Notes: generated from the sequence alone by a model not told the origin. DNA of 64,000 nucleotides from Capra hircus (GCF_001704415.2 NC_030824.1:32049022-32113021); one strand, 5' to 3'; shown: positions 23,857 to 36,159, counted from the first letter of the stretch. Made by a program: numbers and translations.

Positions 23857-24121
23857 ATGCTAAAGCTGAAACTCCAGTACTTTGGCCACCTCATGCGAAG
23901 AGTTGACTCATTGGAAAAGACTCTGATGCTGGGAGGGACTGGAGGAAAGAGGAGAAGGGGACAACAGAGGATGAGATGGCTAGATGGCATCACCGACTCA
24001 ATGGACGTGAGTTTGAGTGAATTCCGGGAGTTGGTGATGGACAGGGAGGCCTGGAGGGCTGCAGTTCATGGGGTTGCAGGGAGTCAGACATGACTGAGTG
24101 ACTGAACTGAACTGAACTGAC
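23857..24121 (+). mobile_element. BovB 3' end, 5'-truncated
   Basis: ATGCTAAAGCTGAAACTCC through GACTGAACTGAACTGAACTG. Translation 23858-24093 reads [15 protein letters not shown] through [11 protein letters not shown], the extreme C-terminus of the BovB ORF. No convincing target duplication. Confidence 0.94.
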
Positions 24122-24122
24122 T

Positions 24123-24989
24123 GAATAATTATTAATGTATGCTCCTTACTAATTGTTAAATAATATGTTGCAAAGTAATTCCTTACTAATCTTTCAAATA
24201 GTATGTTGAAAAGTAAATGACCGTGTCTTTTTATCACTGTTCACTCTATATCCTGCAAACAGTCATCTATTCATACAGTCATTTAATAATTCACTCATTT
24301 GTTCTAAAAACTCTTCATGTTCCATGAATGTTTCAAGGCTCTACAGATATTAAGCTGAGAGAAAGAGAGGCATACAGAGGCAGAGACATAGGGTTCTTAT
24401 TCTGAAGAGCTAATACTCTAGGAAGAGAGAATACATGTTGCCAAGTACTTATGTTTTGATTATAATGGTATTTGAGATAAACAAATGATTCAGCATGATA
24501 GGAGCAAAGAATACTCATGAGAGATGGTAAGAGAAAGCTGAAGGGTTAAAGATGTGGTTTGGAGCCTTTATATACTGTAAACTATTTTGATTTTATCCTA
24601 AAGTTAATGGGCATTTGATGAAGAATATTATGTTTCAAAATTATACTCTCTAATTATGTGAAATATGGTTCTTAGAAATATAACCATTGAGGCAGTGAGT
24701 ATAGATTAAATGTTGTTGAGGTTAAAAACAAAAAAATAAATGACAAATAATAAAGCTCAACTTCAGACAGTAGCAACAGGTGATAAAAAAGAGACAATAG
24801 ATCTGGGAGCTAATTATTATAAATGTCTGACAAAGTCTAGGTTTGAAATGGGAAGGATGGTGATGGAAGAATTAAGAATGACTCCAAGTTTCTTGGCTCA
24901 GGCAACTACCTTGTGATATTAATGCAGAAGAAAATGTAGCACAAGAAGTAGGTATGGGAGGAAAAGAATGAATTTTAAACCAAATGAGG
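24123..24989. other. Unassigned, possibly old repeat
   Basis: No gene recognised. 24790-24920 (GACTCCAAGTTTCTTGGCTCAGGCAAC and flanks) has the texture of an old dispersed repeat often seen in mammalian DNA, but I cannot name it. Confidence 0.4.
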
Positions 24990-25033
24990 TGTGTGTGTGC
25001 ATGCATGTGTGTGTAAGTGTGTATCTGTGTGTA
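24990..25033. repeat. (TG)n microsatellite, interrupted
   Basis: GTGTGTGTGTG, CATGCATGTGTGTGTG and further TG units with substitutions. Confidence 0.9.
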
Positions 25034-25685
25034 ATGGAGATTACAAGTCCTGGAATTAAGTCAAACAACTGTAAGATTAGAATCCATAGGGAAGTGGAAT
25101 TTGTCATCCAAAAATACGTCTTTTTGGTGTATTAATTATTTTAAGCTAGCTGTTTTCTAAGAAACAGAAGGCTTGGGAGAAACTATGGAAACCACGAAGG
25201 AGTTACTCTTTGGTAAGAAACATTTACATTTATAAGGGAAATTTCTATTTGTAGAGGTATCTCCCTTGATGAACAAGGAAGAGACATGTAGACATTCTAC
25301 AAAAGACATGTAGAAACTCTTCAGTGGAGACAGCAAAGACCTAAATCTGAATAACAATCTTACCTTTGTTAACTGTGCTTTTCCTGGTCACCTGCCATAA
25401 CTTTCTCCTCCATCAACATCTTCTTTTGGCTTTAGCTGAGGAAGATATTAAGGCAAGTGCTTTGGCCACTTTCCTGAGTTACTGAGTTTCCCTAGTTCTC
25501 TCCCATGTACTTATGTTGTTAAAGTTTGTTTGGTTATCTCCCATTAAACTGCCTCATGTCAATTGAATTCATAAATCAGCCAGAAGAACTTAGAAGGGTA
25601 GAGGAAATTTGTCCCTCCTTGACATAGCCTAAGTGGCTCATTCACAGGAATGTTTAAGTTGACTGGCAAGGTGGGAGATGTTGGG
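25034..25685. other. No feature seen
   Basis: Unassigned sequence between a microsatellite and a long BovB copy. Confidence 0.5.
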
Positions 25686-25689
25686 TAAG

Positions 25690-27507
25690 TTCAGCTCAGT
25701 TCAGTCGCTCAGTCGTGTCCGACTCTTTGTGACCCCATGAATCACAGCATGCCAGGCCTCCCTGTCCATCACCAACTCCCGGAGTTCACTCAGACTCACG
25801 TCCATCGAGTCCGTGATGCCATCCAGCCATCTCATCCTGGGTTGTCCCCTTCTCCTCCTGCCCCCAATCCCTCCCAGAATCAGAGTCTTTCCCAATGAGT
25901 CAACTCTTCGCATGAGGTGGCCAAAGTACTGGAGTTTCAGCTTCAGCATCATTCCCTCCAAAGAAATCCCAGGGCTGATCTCCTTCAGAATGGACTGGTT
26001 GGATCTCCTTGCAGTCCAAGGAACTCTCAAGAGTCTTCTCCAACACCACAGCTCAAAAGCATCAATTCTTCGGTGCTCAGCTTTCTTCACACTCCAACTC
26101 TCACATCCATACATGACCACTGAAAAAACCATAGCCTTGACTAGACAGAACTTTGTTGGCAAAATAACGTCTCTGCTTTTCAATATACTATCTAGGTTGG
26201 TCATAATTTTGTTCCAAAGAGTAAGTGTCTTTTAATTTCATGGCTGCAATCACCATCTGCAGTGATTCTGGAGCCACCCCCCCTCCCCCGCAAAATAAAG
26301 TCTGACACTGTTTCCAGTGTTTTTCATCTATTTGAAATGAAGTGATGGGACCAGATGCCATGATCTTCGTTTTCTGAATGTTGAGCTTTAAGCCAACTTT
26401 TTCACTCTCCTCTTTCACTTTCATCAAGAGGCTTTTTAGTTCCTCTTCACTTTCTGCCATAAGGGTGGTGTCATCTGCATATCTGAGGTTATTGATATTT
26501 CTCCTGGCAATCTTGATTCCAGCTTGTGTTTCTTCCAGTCCAACATTTCTCATGATGTACTCTGCATAGAAGTTAAATAAGCAGGGTGACAATATACAGC
26601 CTTGATGTACTCCTTTTCCTATTTGGAACCAGTCTGTTGTTCCATGTCCAGTTCTAACTGTTGCTTCCTGACCTGCATACAGATTTCTCAAGAGGCAGGT
26701 CAGGTGGTCTGGTATTCCCATCTCTCTCAGAATTTTCCACAGTTTATTGTGATCCACACAGTCAAATGTTTTGGCATAGTCAATAAAGCAGAAATTTATG
26801 TTTTCCTGGAACTCTCTTGCTTTTCATGATCCAGCAGATGTTGGCAATTTGATCTCTGGTTCCTCTGCCTTTTCTAAAACCAACTTGAACATCTAGAAGT
26901 TCATGGTTCACGTATTGCTGAAGCCTGGCTTGGAGAATTTTAGCATTACTTTACTAGCGTGTGAAATGAGTACAATTGTGCAGTAGTTTGTGCATTCTTT
27001 GGCATTGCCTTTCTTTGGGATTGGAATGAAAACTGACATTTTCCAGTCCTGTGGCCACTTCTCACTTTTCCAAATTTGCTGGCATATTGAGTGCAGCACT
27101 TTCATATTGAGTGCATCATCTTTCAGGATTTGAAATAGCTCCAACTGGAATTGCATCACCTCCACTATCTTTGTTCATAGTGATGATTTTTAAGGCCCAT
27201 TTGACTTCACATTCCAGGATGTCTGGCTCTTGGTGAGTGATCACACCATCATGATTATCTTGTTGTGAAAATCTTTTTTGTACAGTTCTTCTGTGTATTC
27301 TTGCCACCTCTTCTTAATAATTTCTGCTTCTGTTAGGTCCAGACCATTTCTGTCCTTTATCGAGCCCATCTTTGCATGAAATGTTCCCTTGGTATCTCTA
27401 ATTTTCTTGAAGAGATCTCTAGTCTTTCCCATTCTGTTGTTTTCCTCAATTTCTTTGCAGTGACCGCTGAGGACAACTTTCTTATCTCTTCTTGCTATTC
27501 TTTGGAA
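25690..27507 (-). mobile_element. BovB LINE, 5'-truncated, 1.8 kb, reverse-transcriptase region to 3' end
   Basis: Minus-strand order: pre-RT region (27507 to about 27240; GKTRDLFKKIRDTKGTF), RT N-terminal blocks (27165 down; IPIPKKGNAKEC), RT core with NLRYADDTTLM in the frame 26757-26188 (the YADD catalytic motif is kept), then the C-terminal [12 protein letters not shown] and [11 protein letters not shown] frame (26204-25701). The 3' tail at 25690-25706 is a short CTGAA run. Breaks: frame changes near 27170, 26905 and 26195, and a C-rich insertion near 26275-26290. It cannot make a complete protein but is one of the less decayed copies. Confidence 0.97.
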
Positions 27508-27583
27508 GTGGAGAAGACTATCAGCCAACGGCAAAAATTCTTTGGAGAAAGTGTGTGAATTACCAAAGGTTAATCCATGAAAG

Positions 27584-27683
27584 AGTGTTCCCTGGTGGAT
27601 CAGATGGTAAAGCGTCTGCCTGCAATGCTGGAGACCCGGGTTCAATCCCTGGGTTGGGAAGATCTCCTGGAGAAGGAAATGGC
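27584..27683 (+). mobile_element. Bov-tA tRNA-derived head only, 3'-truncated
   Basis: Head with GTTCCCTGGTGGATCAGATGG, box-B-like GGGTTCAATCCC (27638-27649), ending at GAGAAGGAAATGGC. The rest of the Bov-A body and tail are absent. AATCCATGAAAG occurs at 27572-27583 and 27684-27695, bounding the fragment exactly. Truncation at the 3' side is unusual for a retroposon. Confidence 0.9.
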
Positions 27684-27899
27684 AATCCATGAAAGCAACA
27701 TGTTAGAATATCTGAAAGGACTGATCCTTCAAATATATGTTACAAAATCTACCATAGTAGCATAAGTTAGTAACATGACCATTGTTTGATTAGGAATTGG
27801 GTTTCAAGATTTCTATCAGAAACAATACAAATACATTACCTAGGAGAAAACAATGTATCACCAAGTAACACTTTAGCATTAAAGATAGACCTTGGCAAG

Positions 27900-27917
27900 G
27901 AAAAAAAAAAAAAAAAG
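27900..27917 (+). repeat. Poly(A) run
   Basis: A17 preceded by CCTTGGCAAGG. Adjacent right-hand sequence resembles an antisense MIR, so it is not clearly a retroposon tail. Confidence 0.7.
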
Positions 27918-27929
27918 GCAGAGGAGGAA

Positions 27930-28090
27930 AACAAGGAAACATTCATTGAGCACCTGTTACCTTATGTCACCTAAATTGCACAGCCAACTTGAAGGATTTA
28001 TTATTTTTTACCAATGAAAAAATATATCCGATGTGGCTAAAGGTCTTGCCCTATCTCGTACCCAAAGTGACTCAGCTCCTAAAATAATTC
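27930..28090 (-). mobile_element. MIR-type SINE relic, antisense
   Basis: ACATTCATTGAGCACCTGTTACC, then CCAATGAAAAAATATATCCG, GGCTAAAGGTCTTGCCC and AAGTGACTCAGC: antisense MIR order with heavy decay. Confidence 0.65.
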
Positions 28091-28163
28091 TCTTTCTATT
28101 GCAGCAGCATAACACTGAGAATGATGATAGTGTTGAAAAATACCATTTCCTAGGCACTTTGCT

Positions 28164-28438
28164 GGAGAAGGCAATGGCACCCCACTCCTAGCCTTGCCTG
28201 GGAAATCCCATGGAAGGAGGAGCCTGGTAGGGTACAGTTCATGGGGTCACTAAGAGTCGGACACGACTGAGCGACTTCACTTTCAGTTTTCATTTTCATG
28301 CCTTGGAGAAGGAAATGGCAAGCCATTCCAGTGTTCTTGCCTGGAGAATCCCAGGGACAGAGGAGCCTGGTGGGCTTCCTTCCCTGGGGTCACACAGAGT
28401 CGGACATGACTGATGTGACTTAGCAGCAGCAGCAGCAG
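28164..28438 (+). mobile_element. Bov-A2 dimeric SINE, complete
   Basis: GAGAAGGCAATGGCACCCC monomer, ACTTCACTTTCAGTTTTC linker (28274-28291), second monomer from GGAGAAGGAAATGGCAAGCC, and CAG-repeat tail (28424-28438). GGCACTTTG (28153-28161) and GGCCCTTTG (28438-28446) may be the target duplication. Confidence 0.95.
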
Positions 28439-28454
28439 GCCCTTTGTACCAAGT

Positions 28455-28640
28455 TTGGTGGTATGTGCCAATACACCACATTTTATTTAGTCTTAGCATT
28501 TCTAAGCAGTAGGTGCTATCCTCATTTAAATTAAAGAAAACTGAGGCCTATAGGGATTGAATAACCTAGTCATTATCATGTAGCTAATGAAAATGGTGAA
28601 ACAGATTCAAACCTGGATGGGACTGGTTTCTTAGTACAAG
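28455..28640 (-). mobile_element. MIR-type SINE relic, antisense
   Basis: CATTTTATTTAGTCTTAGCATTTC, GTGCTATCCTCATT, AAGAAAACTGAGGCC, then CATGTAGCTAATGAAAATGG: the antisense MIR landmark series. Confidence 0.68.
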
Positions 28641-28675
28641 TTTTTAAACATTAACCTCACTGCTTCAGGGACTTA

Positions 28676-28963
28676 CGCTGCTGCTGCTGCTGCTAAGTCA
28701 CTTCAATCGTGTTTGACTCTGTGCAACCCCATAGACGGCAGCCCACCAGGCTCCCCCATCCCTGGAATTCTCCAGGCAAGAACACTGGAGTGGGTTGCCA
28801 TTTCCTTCTCCAATGCATGAAAGTGAAAAGTGAAAACTGAAAGTGAAGTCGCTCAGTCATGTCCAACTCTTAGTGACCCCATGGACTGCAGCCTACCAAG
28901 CTCCTCCATCCATGGGATTTTCCAGGCAAGAGTACTGGAGTTGGGGTGCCATTGCCTTCTCCA
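28676..28963 (-). mobile_element. Bov-A2 dimeric SINE, complete
   Basis: (GCT)n at the left edge, antisense monomer 2, the GAAAGTGAAAAGTGAAAACTGAAAG linker at 28819-28843, antisense monomer 1. CAGGGACTTA at 28666-28675 and 28964-28973 is the perfect 10-bp target duplication. Confidence 0.96.
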
Positions 28964-28973
28964 CAGGGACTTA

Positions 28974-30441
28974 TGATTCCTAGATAAAGATGAAGAATGT
29001 AACAAGATGATTTCTTTTAAATGCTATGATTCAACGCATTGGCAGCATCTTATTATTTAACATACAGTTAAGAAATCAGGTATTTTTAACAATTGAATCC
29101 TTGCCAATGTCAGCTCTCATTACATCCTTATTGCCCTTCACTCAAGAAAATTCACATCATATCCAAATAGGATATAATATCTTGTAATAGTGTCTTGTGC
29201 TTCACCTGGAAGCTCATCTGAAGTTCATTAGGAATGTCTATTTTAATCAGGTTTCTACCTTGCTGTACCAAGTGAAAAATCATCTTTACTTTTTGACAAC
29301 TCAAAGAAGATATAATCGATTTACAGTTGCATTTAGCATGGTCATTATGCTCTCCTATTGGAACGGTTAACATTTATTCAAAATCAAAGAGCTAACTGTG
29401 TTGGGAAAATAACACTGAGCCATGACTTTCTCAGTCAGCAAAAAGACATAGCTGAGGCAAGTTGTTATATTATAGGAAAACACTAGAATATGAGAGAACA
29501 TGGAATAATGATATTTATAGGCTAAATCATGTTAATTATTTGCCAATCAAAGTGAACTATATTTAAAGATAGAATGACCCAGCAGACAGTCAATTGATTT
29601 TAAATAGATGGACTATGCCATATTTTGTTCTTTTCTTTCAAGATGGTTAAGGAATAACATGAGTATTTTTATGTCCTAGTGGCCACTAGGACATTAATGG
29701 AATATGTTTAAGAGATTAGCATACTTATCAACACCCTAGATTTAGAAGCAGGAATCAGAAGATTAACCCATGAATGAATCAAGCAACCATGAAAAAATCT
29801 CCTTGCACTCTGAATTTAAGTATTATACACATTATTCTCAAGCTGTACTGCTTCTGTTTCAATGGATTGATGAAAAATGTTTCATCTCTGTTGCCAAGGA
29901 GTGAGAAAAATGCTTTGTGTTTTAAAACCTTAAAAATTAAAGTTTGGTTAAATGATAAAAGCTATACTCTTGTTTTAAGTTCGCTATCTCTACAAGTTAT
30001 ACTTTAGAGCTTAATTCCATTTAAGTTGGGTTAATTTTAGTAGATTCCAAGGAACTTCAAGTGATTCTAGAGGCACTTGATGAACTCATGTTTAATCTCA
30101 TACAGATTATGGTGGGGTGAATTTAATTGGTATGTATGCTAAGCACTTACTAAAATGTTTTCAATTCATAGATAATTGTTCTTCCAATGGTATCAGTTGT
30201 AGAAACTCATTATTTTGTACTGCACAGACAGTGATTTTCCAGTGTTATGAAGGGAGAGATAGCACCTATCAATTTAAGTGCATTATGCATGATATATAAT
30301 GAATTTTAGAAAAATTGAAATCAAGAACTATTGAATGGAGACTCTACCTATAGAGCAGTGAAGACTTAATTAGGAGTAAAAACTTGCAATGTTATTTAAG
30401 TGGTCTTTAGTTGCACTGACTCATTTTGCTATTGTAACAAG
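28974..30441. other. No gene recognised
   Basis: Unassigned AT-rich sequence. The frames at 29774-30007 (77 codons) and 29373 down to 29152 (73 codons) have no recognisable content. Confidence 0.5.
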
Positions 30442-31023
30442 CTGCCAAAATCACTGCAGATGGTGATTGCAGCCATGAAGTTCAGAGACGCTTACTCCTT
30501 GGAAGGAAAGTTATGACCAACCTAGATAGCATATTGAAAAGCAGAAACATTACTTTGCCGACTAAGATCCGTCTAGTCAAGGCTATGGTTTTTCCAGTGG
30601 TCATGTATGGATGTGAGAGTTGGACTGTGAAGAAAGCTGAGTGCCAAAGAATTGATGCTTTTGAACTGTGGTGTTGGAGAAGACTCGAGAGTTCCTTGGA
30701 CTGCAAGGAGATCCAACCAGTCCATTCTAAACGAGATCAGCCTTGGGTGTTCTTTGGAAGGACTGATGCTAAAGCTGAAACTCCAATACTTTGGCCACCT
30801 CATGTGAAGACTTGACTCACTGGAAAAGACCCTGATGCTGGGAGGGATTGGAGGCAGGAGGAGAAGCGGATGACAGAGGATGAGATGGCTGGATGGCATC
30901 ACCAACTCCAGGGACATGAGTTTGAGTGGGCTCTGGGAGTTGGTGATGGACAGGGAGGCCTGGCGTGCTGCAGTTCATGGGGTTGCAAAGAGTCGGACAT
31001 GACTGAGCGACTGAACAGACTGA
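30442..31023 (+). mobile_element. BovB 3' end, 5'-truncated
   Basis: From CCAAAATCACTGCAGATGG to GACTGAGCGACTGAACAGACTG. The translation 30513-30815 carries [15 protein letters not shown] and YGCESWTVKKAE before a frameshift near 30690, where bases are missing relative to other copies. No clear target duplication. Confidence 0.94.
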
Positions 31024-31084
31024 TCACCAATTGAGCAGCTTAATCATCACCTATTTATCATCTCATTCTCCACAGGTCAAAATT

Positions 31085-31545
31085 TTGGCACAGCCTCACT
31101 AAGCTGATTCTTGGCTTGATCTCACAAGGCCGGAATCAAGATTTCAGCCAGGCAGCATTCTTTTCTGGAAGCTGTAAGGGAGAATCCTGTCCCAATTCAT
31201 TCAGGTCATTGCCAGAACTCAGTTCCTTGCGATTGCAGGACTGATGTTCCCCTGTAGTTGTCAGCGGGGTTTGCTCTCTGTAGCAGTTTCCTGAATTCTT
31301 TAGCTCATGGTCCGCTTTATCTCCAGAGCCAGCAATGATGAATTGAGTCCTTCTCACACTTCTGATCTCTCTGACTTCCTCTGTTGACTTCCTCTCTTGT
31401 GCATTTGTCTGACTTGATTCTCTGCCTTTCCTCTATTCTCCTAGAGGTAGAAGTGATTATAATGAGCTCACTCAGATTAATTTCTTATTTTTATACCTAG
31501 TTAATTAGTAACCTCAATTCCACCTACAAATTTCCATCACAGAAG
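31085..31545. mobile_element. Probable ERVL-MaLR-like (or related) old element
   Basis: Motif order resembles a common mammalian LTR-type repeat: CGGAATCAAGATTTCAGCCAGG, CTGTAAGGGAGAATCC, TTCATTCAGGTCATTGCCAGAACTCAGTTCCTTG, AGCCAGCAATGATGAATTGAGTCC and TTAGTAACCTCAATTCCACC near the end. The frame 31357-31136 on the minus strand is a by-product. Subfamily and orientation not established. Confidence 0.5.
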
Positions 31546-32005
31546 AAATTTAATTAATTTTGACTGGATAGCCGGGTGATGGAACTCTTTAGGGGACACC
31601 TTTTGAATTCTATCGGAGACAACATCTACTTCGATTATATTAGGACAACAGAGGAAAGAGTACAAGGAACTCTTTGAAAAGAATCCAATCTTCAGAGAAA
31701 AATGGTTTTATATTTTCTACAGCTGTGTGGACTGAAAAAAAAAAAAAAGCACCTCAGGGATTTAAAATATGCGTCTCCCTCTCTTCTCAACATCTTCCCT
31801 ACACAAAAATTAGTCATATATCTGGTGATATACAAAATTTTAGTGTACTTGGCTAGCATTTACATACCTAGTTAAAAAAAATACCTAGTCATTTTGAAGC
31901 ATAACACATTTAATTATGTGATTTGATCAGCTTAAAATAAGTTAAAGTAAATAATGTTACAATGATAAGTTAATGGTGAATAATATTCTCCAAACATTTA
32001 GTTTT
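31546..32005. other. No feature seen
   Basis: Unassigned AT-rich sequence. An A16 run sits at 31734-31749. Confidence 0.5.
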
Positions 32006-32006
32006 A

Positions 32007-32548
32007 TTTCCTTGGAAAGAAAGTTATGACCAACCTAGATAGCATATTGAAAAGCAGAGATATTACTTTGCCAACAAATGTCTGTTTAGTCAAGGCTATG
32101 GTTTTTCCAGTGGTCATGTATGGATGTGAGAGTTGGACTATAAAGAAAGCTGAGCACTGAAGAATTGATGCTTTTGAACTGTGGTATTGGAGAAGACTTT
32201 TGAGAGTCCCTTAGACTGCAAGGAGATCCAACCAGTCCATCCTAAAGGAGATCAGCCCTGGGTGTTCTTTGGAAGGACTGATGCTGAGGCTGAAACTCTA
32301 GTACTTTGGCCACCTCATGCGAACAGTTGACTCATTGGAAAAGACTGATGCTGAGAGGGATTGGGGGCAGGAGGAGAAGGCGACAACAGAGGATGAGATG
32401 GCTGGATGGCATCACCGACTTGATGGACGTGAGTTTGAGTGGGCTCTGGGAGTTGGTGATGCGCAGGGAGGCCTGGCGTGCTGTGATTCATGGGGTCTCA
32501 AAGAGTTGGACATGACTTAGCGACTGAACTGAACTGAACTGAACTGAT
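32007..32548 (+). mobile_element. BovB 3' end, 5'-truncated
   Basis: CCTTGGAAAGAAAGTTATGACC to GACTGAACTGAACTGAACTGAACTGA. Compared with sister copies a TGA replaces an arginine or similar codon near 32158 and a frame change lies near 32348. A Bov-tA follows within 12 bases. Confidence 0.94.
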
Positions 32549-32558
32549 AGTTACATAT

Positions 32559-32772
32559 GGTCTTCCTAGGTGGTGCTAGTGGTAAGGAATCTGCCTGCCA
32601 ATGCAGGAGGCATAAGAGCTATGGGTTCGATCCCTGGGTTGGGAAGATCCTTTGGAGGAAAGCATGCAACCCACTCTAGTGTTCTTGCCTGGAGAACCTT
32701 ATGGACAGAGGAGCCATGCAGACTACAGTCCATGAGGTTGCAAAGAGTCAGACTTGACTCAAGCAACTTAGC
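32559..32772 (+). mobile_element. Bov-tA SINE with (CATA)n/(TA)n tail
   Basis: Head GGTCTTCCTAGGTGGTGCTAGTGG, box-B-like GGGTTCGATCCC (32624-32635), Bov-A body, terminus GCAAAGAGTCAGACTTGACTC. The tail becomes the CATA/TA microsatellite at 32773-32808. Confidence 0.93.
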
Positions 32773-32808
32773 ATACATACATATATACATACATATATAT
32801 ATATATAT
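32773..32808. repeat. (CATA)n-(TA)n microsatellite at a SINE tail
   Basis: CATACATACATATATACATACATATATATATATATA followed by a T run. Continuous with the 3' end of the Bov-tA. Confidence 0.92.
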
Positions 32809-34289
32809 TTTTTTTCTGTAGACAGAAAATGAAAAGAAGAAAAAGGGAAATAAAAAAATCAAGAAGCAGATGGAACAGATGCCTATTGTGACATTCAGAG
32901 GTGTTGCACAGATGCTTCTCCAGTGCACTTTGAGCTCTCCTCAAAATATCACCTTTTTGTTAGATGTAGTGTCTGCAACAGTAGGACAGTAGCCTGTTAA
33001 GCTTTTCATGGCTTGATGATGTCTTGTTTGAATAGTCCTTGGGTTTTTCATTTCTTGGAAAAAAAAATCTCTCAGGTATATTCCATAGGATGAAACAGTG
33101 CATGCTTTCTAAATGTGTTCTTCCTATAGGTTGCTACTGATTATGTCAACTTTACAGAAATGTTTTAGCTTTCTTTGTTTTACCTGAATTCTTGCAGCTG
33201 GCATTCTGCTCTTCTCTTACACATCACTTCTGGCAGTGATTGTCACCTCTTTTCCTGTGGCAGTTTTTAATCTTGGCTGCTATCTCTTCTCCTTGACATG
33301 CCTGCCTTTTGCTGTTATTTTTCTTCTCTTCTCTATGTCCCTCTTCCCTCTTGTTACCTATTTGTTGCCATTGTAGCAACCCTCTCCTTTTGTCAAAAGT
33401 TCTTGAATGTAAAGAATATCTTTAACCATTCCCTTTTCTTGTTCACACAATTCATAACCCAAGAATTGAAATATTCTTCTCTTCAAGGATATCAATGTCA
33501 CCTAAGTGAAAATATGGTATATACTTTTCCATCCTATCTTCCTGGGTCAATGTGTTACACTGTGGAGTCTCCTTTCATCCTTAAGTGCCTTGCATTTCTT
33601 CAGATTCTTTCTTACTATTTCTGTTTTCTATTTTCACTTCCCACAGTTCTTCTCCCTGTAAAAAACAGTGCAGATTCATAAGGCATGGTGTCCATGTATG
33701 GTGATCACTCCCTAAAAGGTATCCATGCCAAGACCTCTCTTCTCAAGGTCCAAGTTGACATGTCTGTTTCTCTGGAGCATGACCCTGCTGTCGTAGGTTG
33801 CATTCTCCAGAAGTGAATGCAGAGAACAGAGTTAGGTGTGTAAAATTATCATCAAGCATTGAGAGGAAGGGAGAGGAAGAATGCTTGGGCAGAGAGAAAT
33901 GTTGGATCATGGTTCAGGCTGAGGAAATCTCAGCTGACTCAATGGGATGCCTCAGAGCAATTACTGCCTATCAGAAGAGACCTGCAGTTGCTCAGAATGG
34001 CCATATTCTTAGACTCCCACTTTGTATAGTAGATGTACAATGCCATGTAAGGGAAAGTGTGATTTTGGCTGTCAGAGGCAGATCCTGAAGCAGCTCATGA
34101 CTGCAGACTGTCTGCTGAAAGCTTTCCTTGCAGCTGGGGAGCTGGTCTTTCCTCGAGGGAGGATCTGGGTAGCATATCACCATGTTGACAATGCCGCCTG
34201 AATGTCTCCTAATTAACTAAAATTCACATTTCCCTGATGTTATCCAAGGTCTTCACTGCCCCTTGGTTGAAATTAATTAGTCTCTCCCT
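32809..34289. other. No gene recognised
   Basis: Unassigned sequence. A 127-codon frame at 33298-33681 in pyrimidine-rich DNA translates to a hydrophobic F/L/S/Y-rich string without a recognisable domain and is probably chance. The 96-codon frame at 33798-34088 is also unrecognised. Confidence 0.45.
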
Positions 34290-34440
34290 AGTGAATTTAT
34301 TAATTCAACTAAAATTTATCAAATGCCAGACCCTGTTCTAGACACTAGAGATTCATTAGCTCTCAAGACAGACAGTCTTTCCTAATGGGGCTTACATTTT
34401 AAACAAGTAATCAAATATACAATGTTTAGGGCACTGTGAC
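34290..34440. mobile_element. Ancient MIR/L2-class repeat relic
   Basis: AAAATTTATCAAATGCCAGACCCTGTTCTAGACACTAGAGATTC and GGGGCTTACATTTTAAAC follow the widespread 'tattgagcacc...gttctaggcactgg...gagcttacattct' pattern. Class assignment is approximate. Confidence 0.55.
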
Positions 34441-36148
34441 CAACTTTCCCCTGTTTCTGTGTCTCTGTGGATGAGCTCAAGCCCATGTGACTCTCTTGGC
34501 CTCTCTGTTCACATGGAAATTCATTCTTTCCCCTGCCTAGCAGCAGAGTACTGAGAAGCAGCTGTCATGGTTAGGAAAGGAACAAAACAGATCCATAGCA
34601 CACTCCCCTATAGGCTGGGGGAGAGGACCCAACATTGTCTTTCTCTGCACTGAAGCTGAAGCTTTGAAATTCATCTTTTTTCTCCTCTGCTTTAATTTTC
34701 AATTCAGTTTAAATGTGGGAGGATAAGGGTTGGGTATTATATTTTGAACTCCCTAAAATTCCACCACATAACGTGTCAGGTGGAGAAAAGTGTCAGGAAA
34801 GATAAGACCAGGGTGAAAGGGCAGAGGTTGATGGGAATAGGTGGTAGATACAGGGTTATAAGGAGCTGTCTTTCTGAAAAGAAGACATTTCGCAAAAGCC
34901 TTCTTGAAGTGACCTGAATTCAGTGACCTCTGGAGAATGACAGTCTGGTCCACAGGTTTCCTCTGTTTTTGATCTTGATTTCCACAGGGTTGGCTCACTT
35001 TTACACTCAATTATTTCTCCAGATTCACAAGGACAAAGATCTCACCAAGTACTGATCAGTCGAGTTGACTTTACTGGAGATGGGTAGGTGTTCACAGAGG
35101 GGCCACATCACTCAGCTCTGTAAACTTGACTGGCTGCCTGTTGACCCCACCACTTCCACTCTACTCCAGATTCTTTTCCCTTTATAAAGGAGAAGAGTCT
35201 AAACATCAAGACTTCTAAAGCTGGAAGCTAACTGACTTGTGGCCCCCAAAGTCGAGGTAGAACATTCTATAACTCACTCATAAAAATTTATGGCCTTTTT
35301 CCCTCATAATAAAGTAACTCTTTCTTTATTAATCATTTTAGTAATAGTTAGGCAATACTGCTTTCTCCACATTATTTCATAGCAAAAATGTATGGCATCC
35401 TTACTCAAAACTGTTTCACAAACCACCTCTTATCTCAGTGGTGAAGAGGAACCAGGCACAAAATTTGACTCTGCAACTTAAATGTCCTTACCCAACCTTC
35501 TCAGCTTGACCAGGGCTGAAGAATTATCTGGGACACAGGAATTCCAGAACTAAAACCAAAGAATCCCAGACAAGCTAGAGTTTTCAGATTTCCTTTGACT
35601 TAATTCCCAAATCTCCTGCTTTGAAGGTGTGGAGGGACTCTTTGAGGACCCTAGTTAGAGTATAATTTTTTAGCTCAGTTCTAAGGCTCATTCCTGGAAA
35701 GAGTTGCTTGCCCACTGGTTGCTTGCCTCCAGGTTTACACTCTTCCCACTGGGCCACTTTTCCCCTAGATCCCTCATATAGAGGTCCTGCCAAGTATCCA
35801 GAAGTTTCTTGTATGCCTTGGGTGGCTGGGAGATGCAGCTTTGGGCACATTTATAGAAGATCTAAAACATAAGCAAGTATCAGTTCATTCTCTGCTCTCA
35901 GAAACAGCCCTTACTGATGTTCATGATCTTTCAACACTAGGGTAAACTAAATGGGATTCACTTGTCCTATTCATCTCCCCGATAAATATCTCTATTCTTT
36001 TACAGATTCTTTTCCCTTATAGATTATTACAAGATTGAATACAGTTCCCTGTGCTTACAATGAGTCCTTTTTTTTAAAAAAAATCTGTTTATATATACTA
36101 GCATGTCTCTGTTAATCCCAAACTCCTAATTTATCACTCCCTGCTTTA
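34441..36148. other. No gene recognised
   Basis: Unassigned sequence. Frames of 85 (35010-34753, minus) and 88 (35850-35584, minus) codons have no recognisable content. Confidence 0.5.
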
Positions 36149-36159
36149 CCCTTTGGTAA

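Noticed and set aside
26188..26757. Domesticated reverse-transcriptase gene
   Set aside because: YADD is intact, but the frame is continuous with an ordinary 5'-truncated BovB that is broken on both sides.
33298..33681. 127-codon membrane protein gene
   Set aside because: Hydrophobicity follows from pyrimidine-rich DNA. No conserved motif, no start context and no neighbouring exons are evident.
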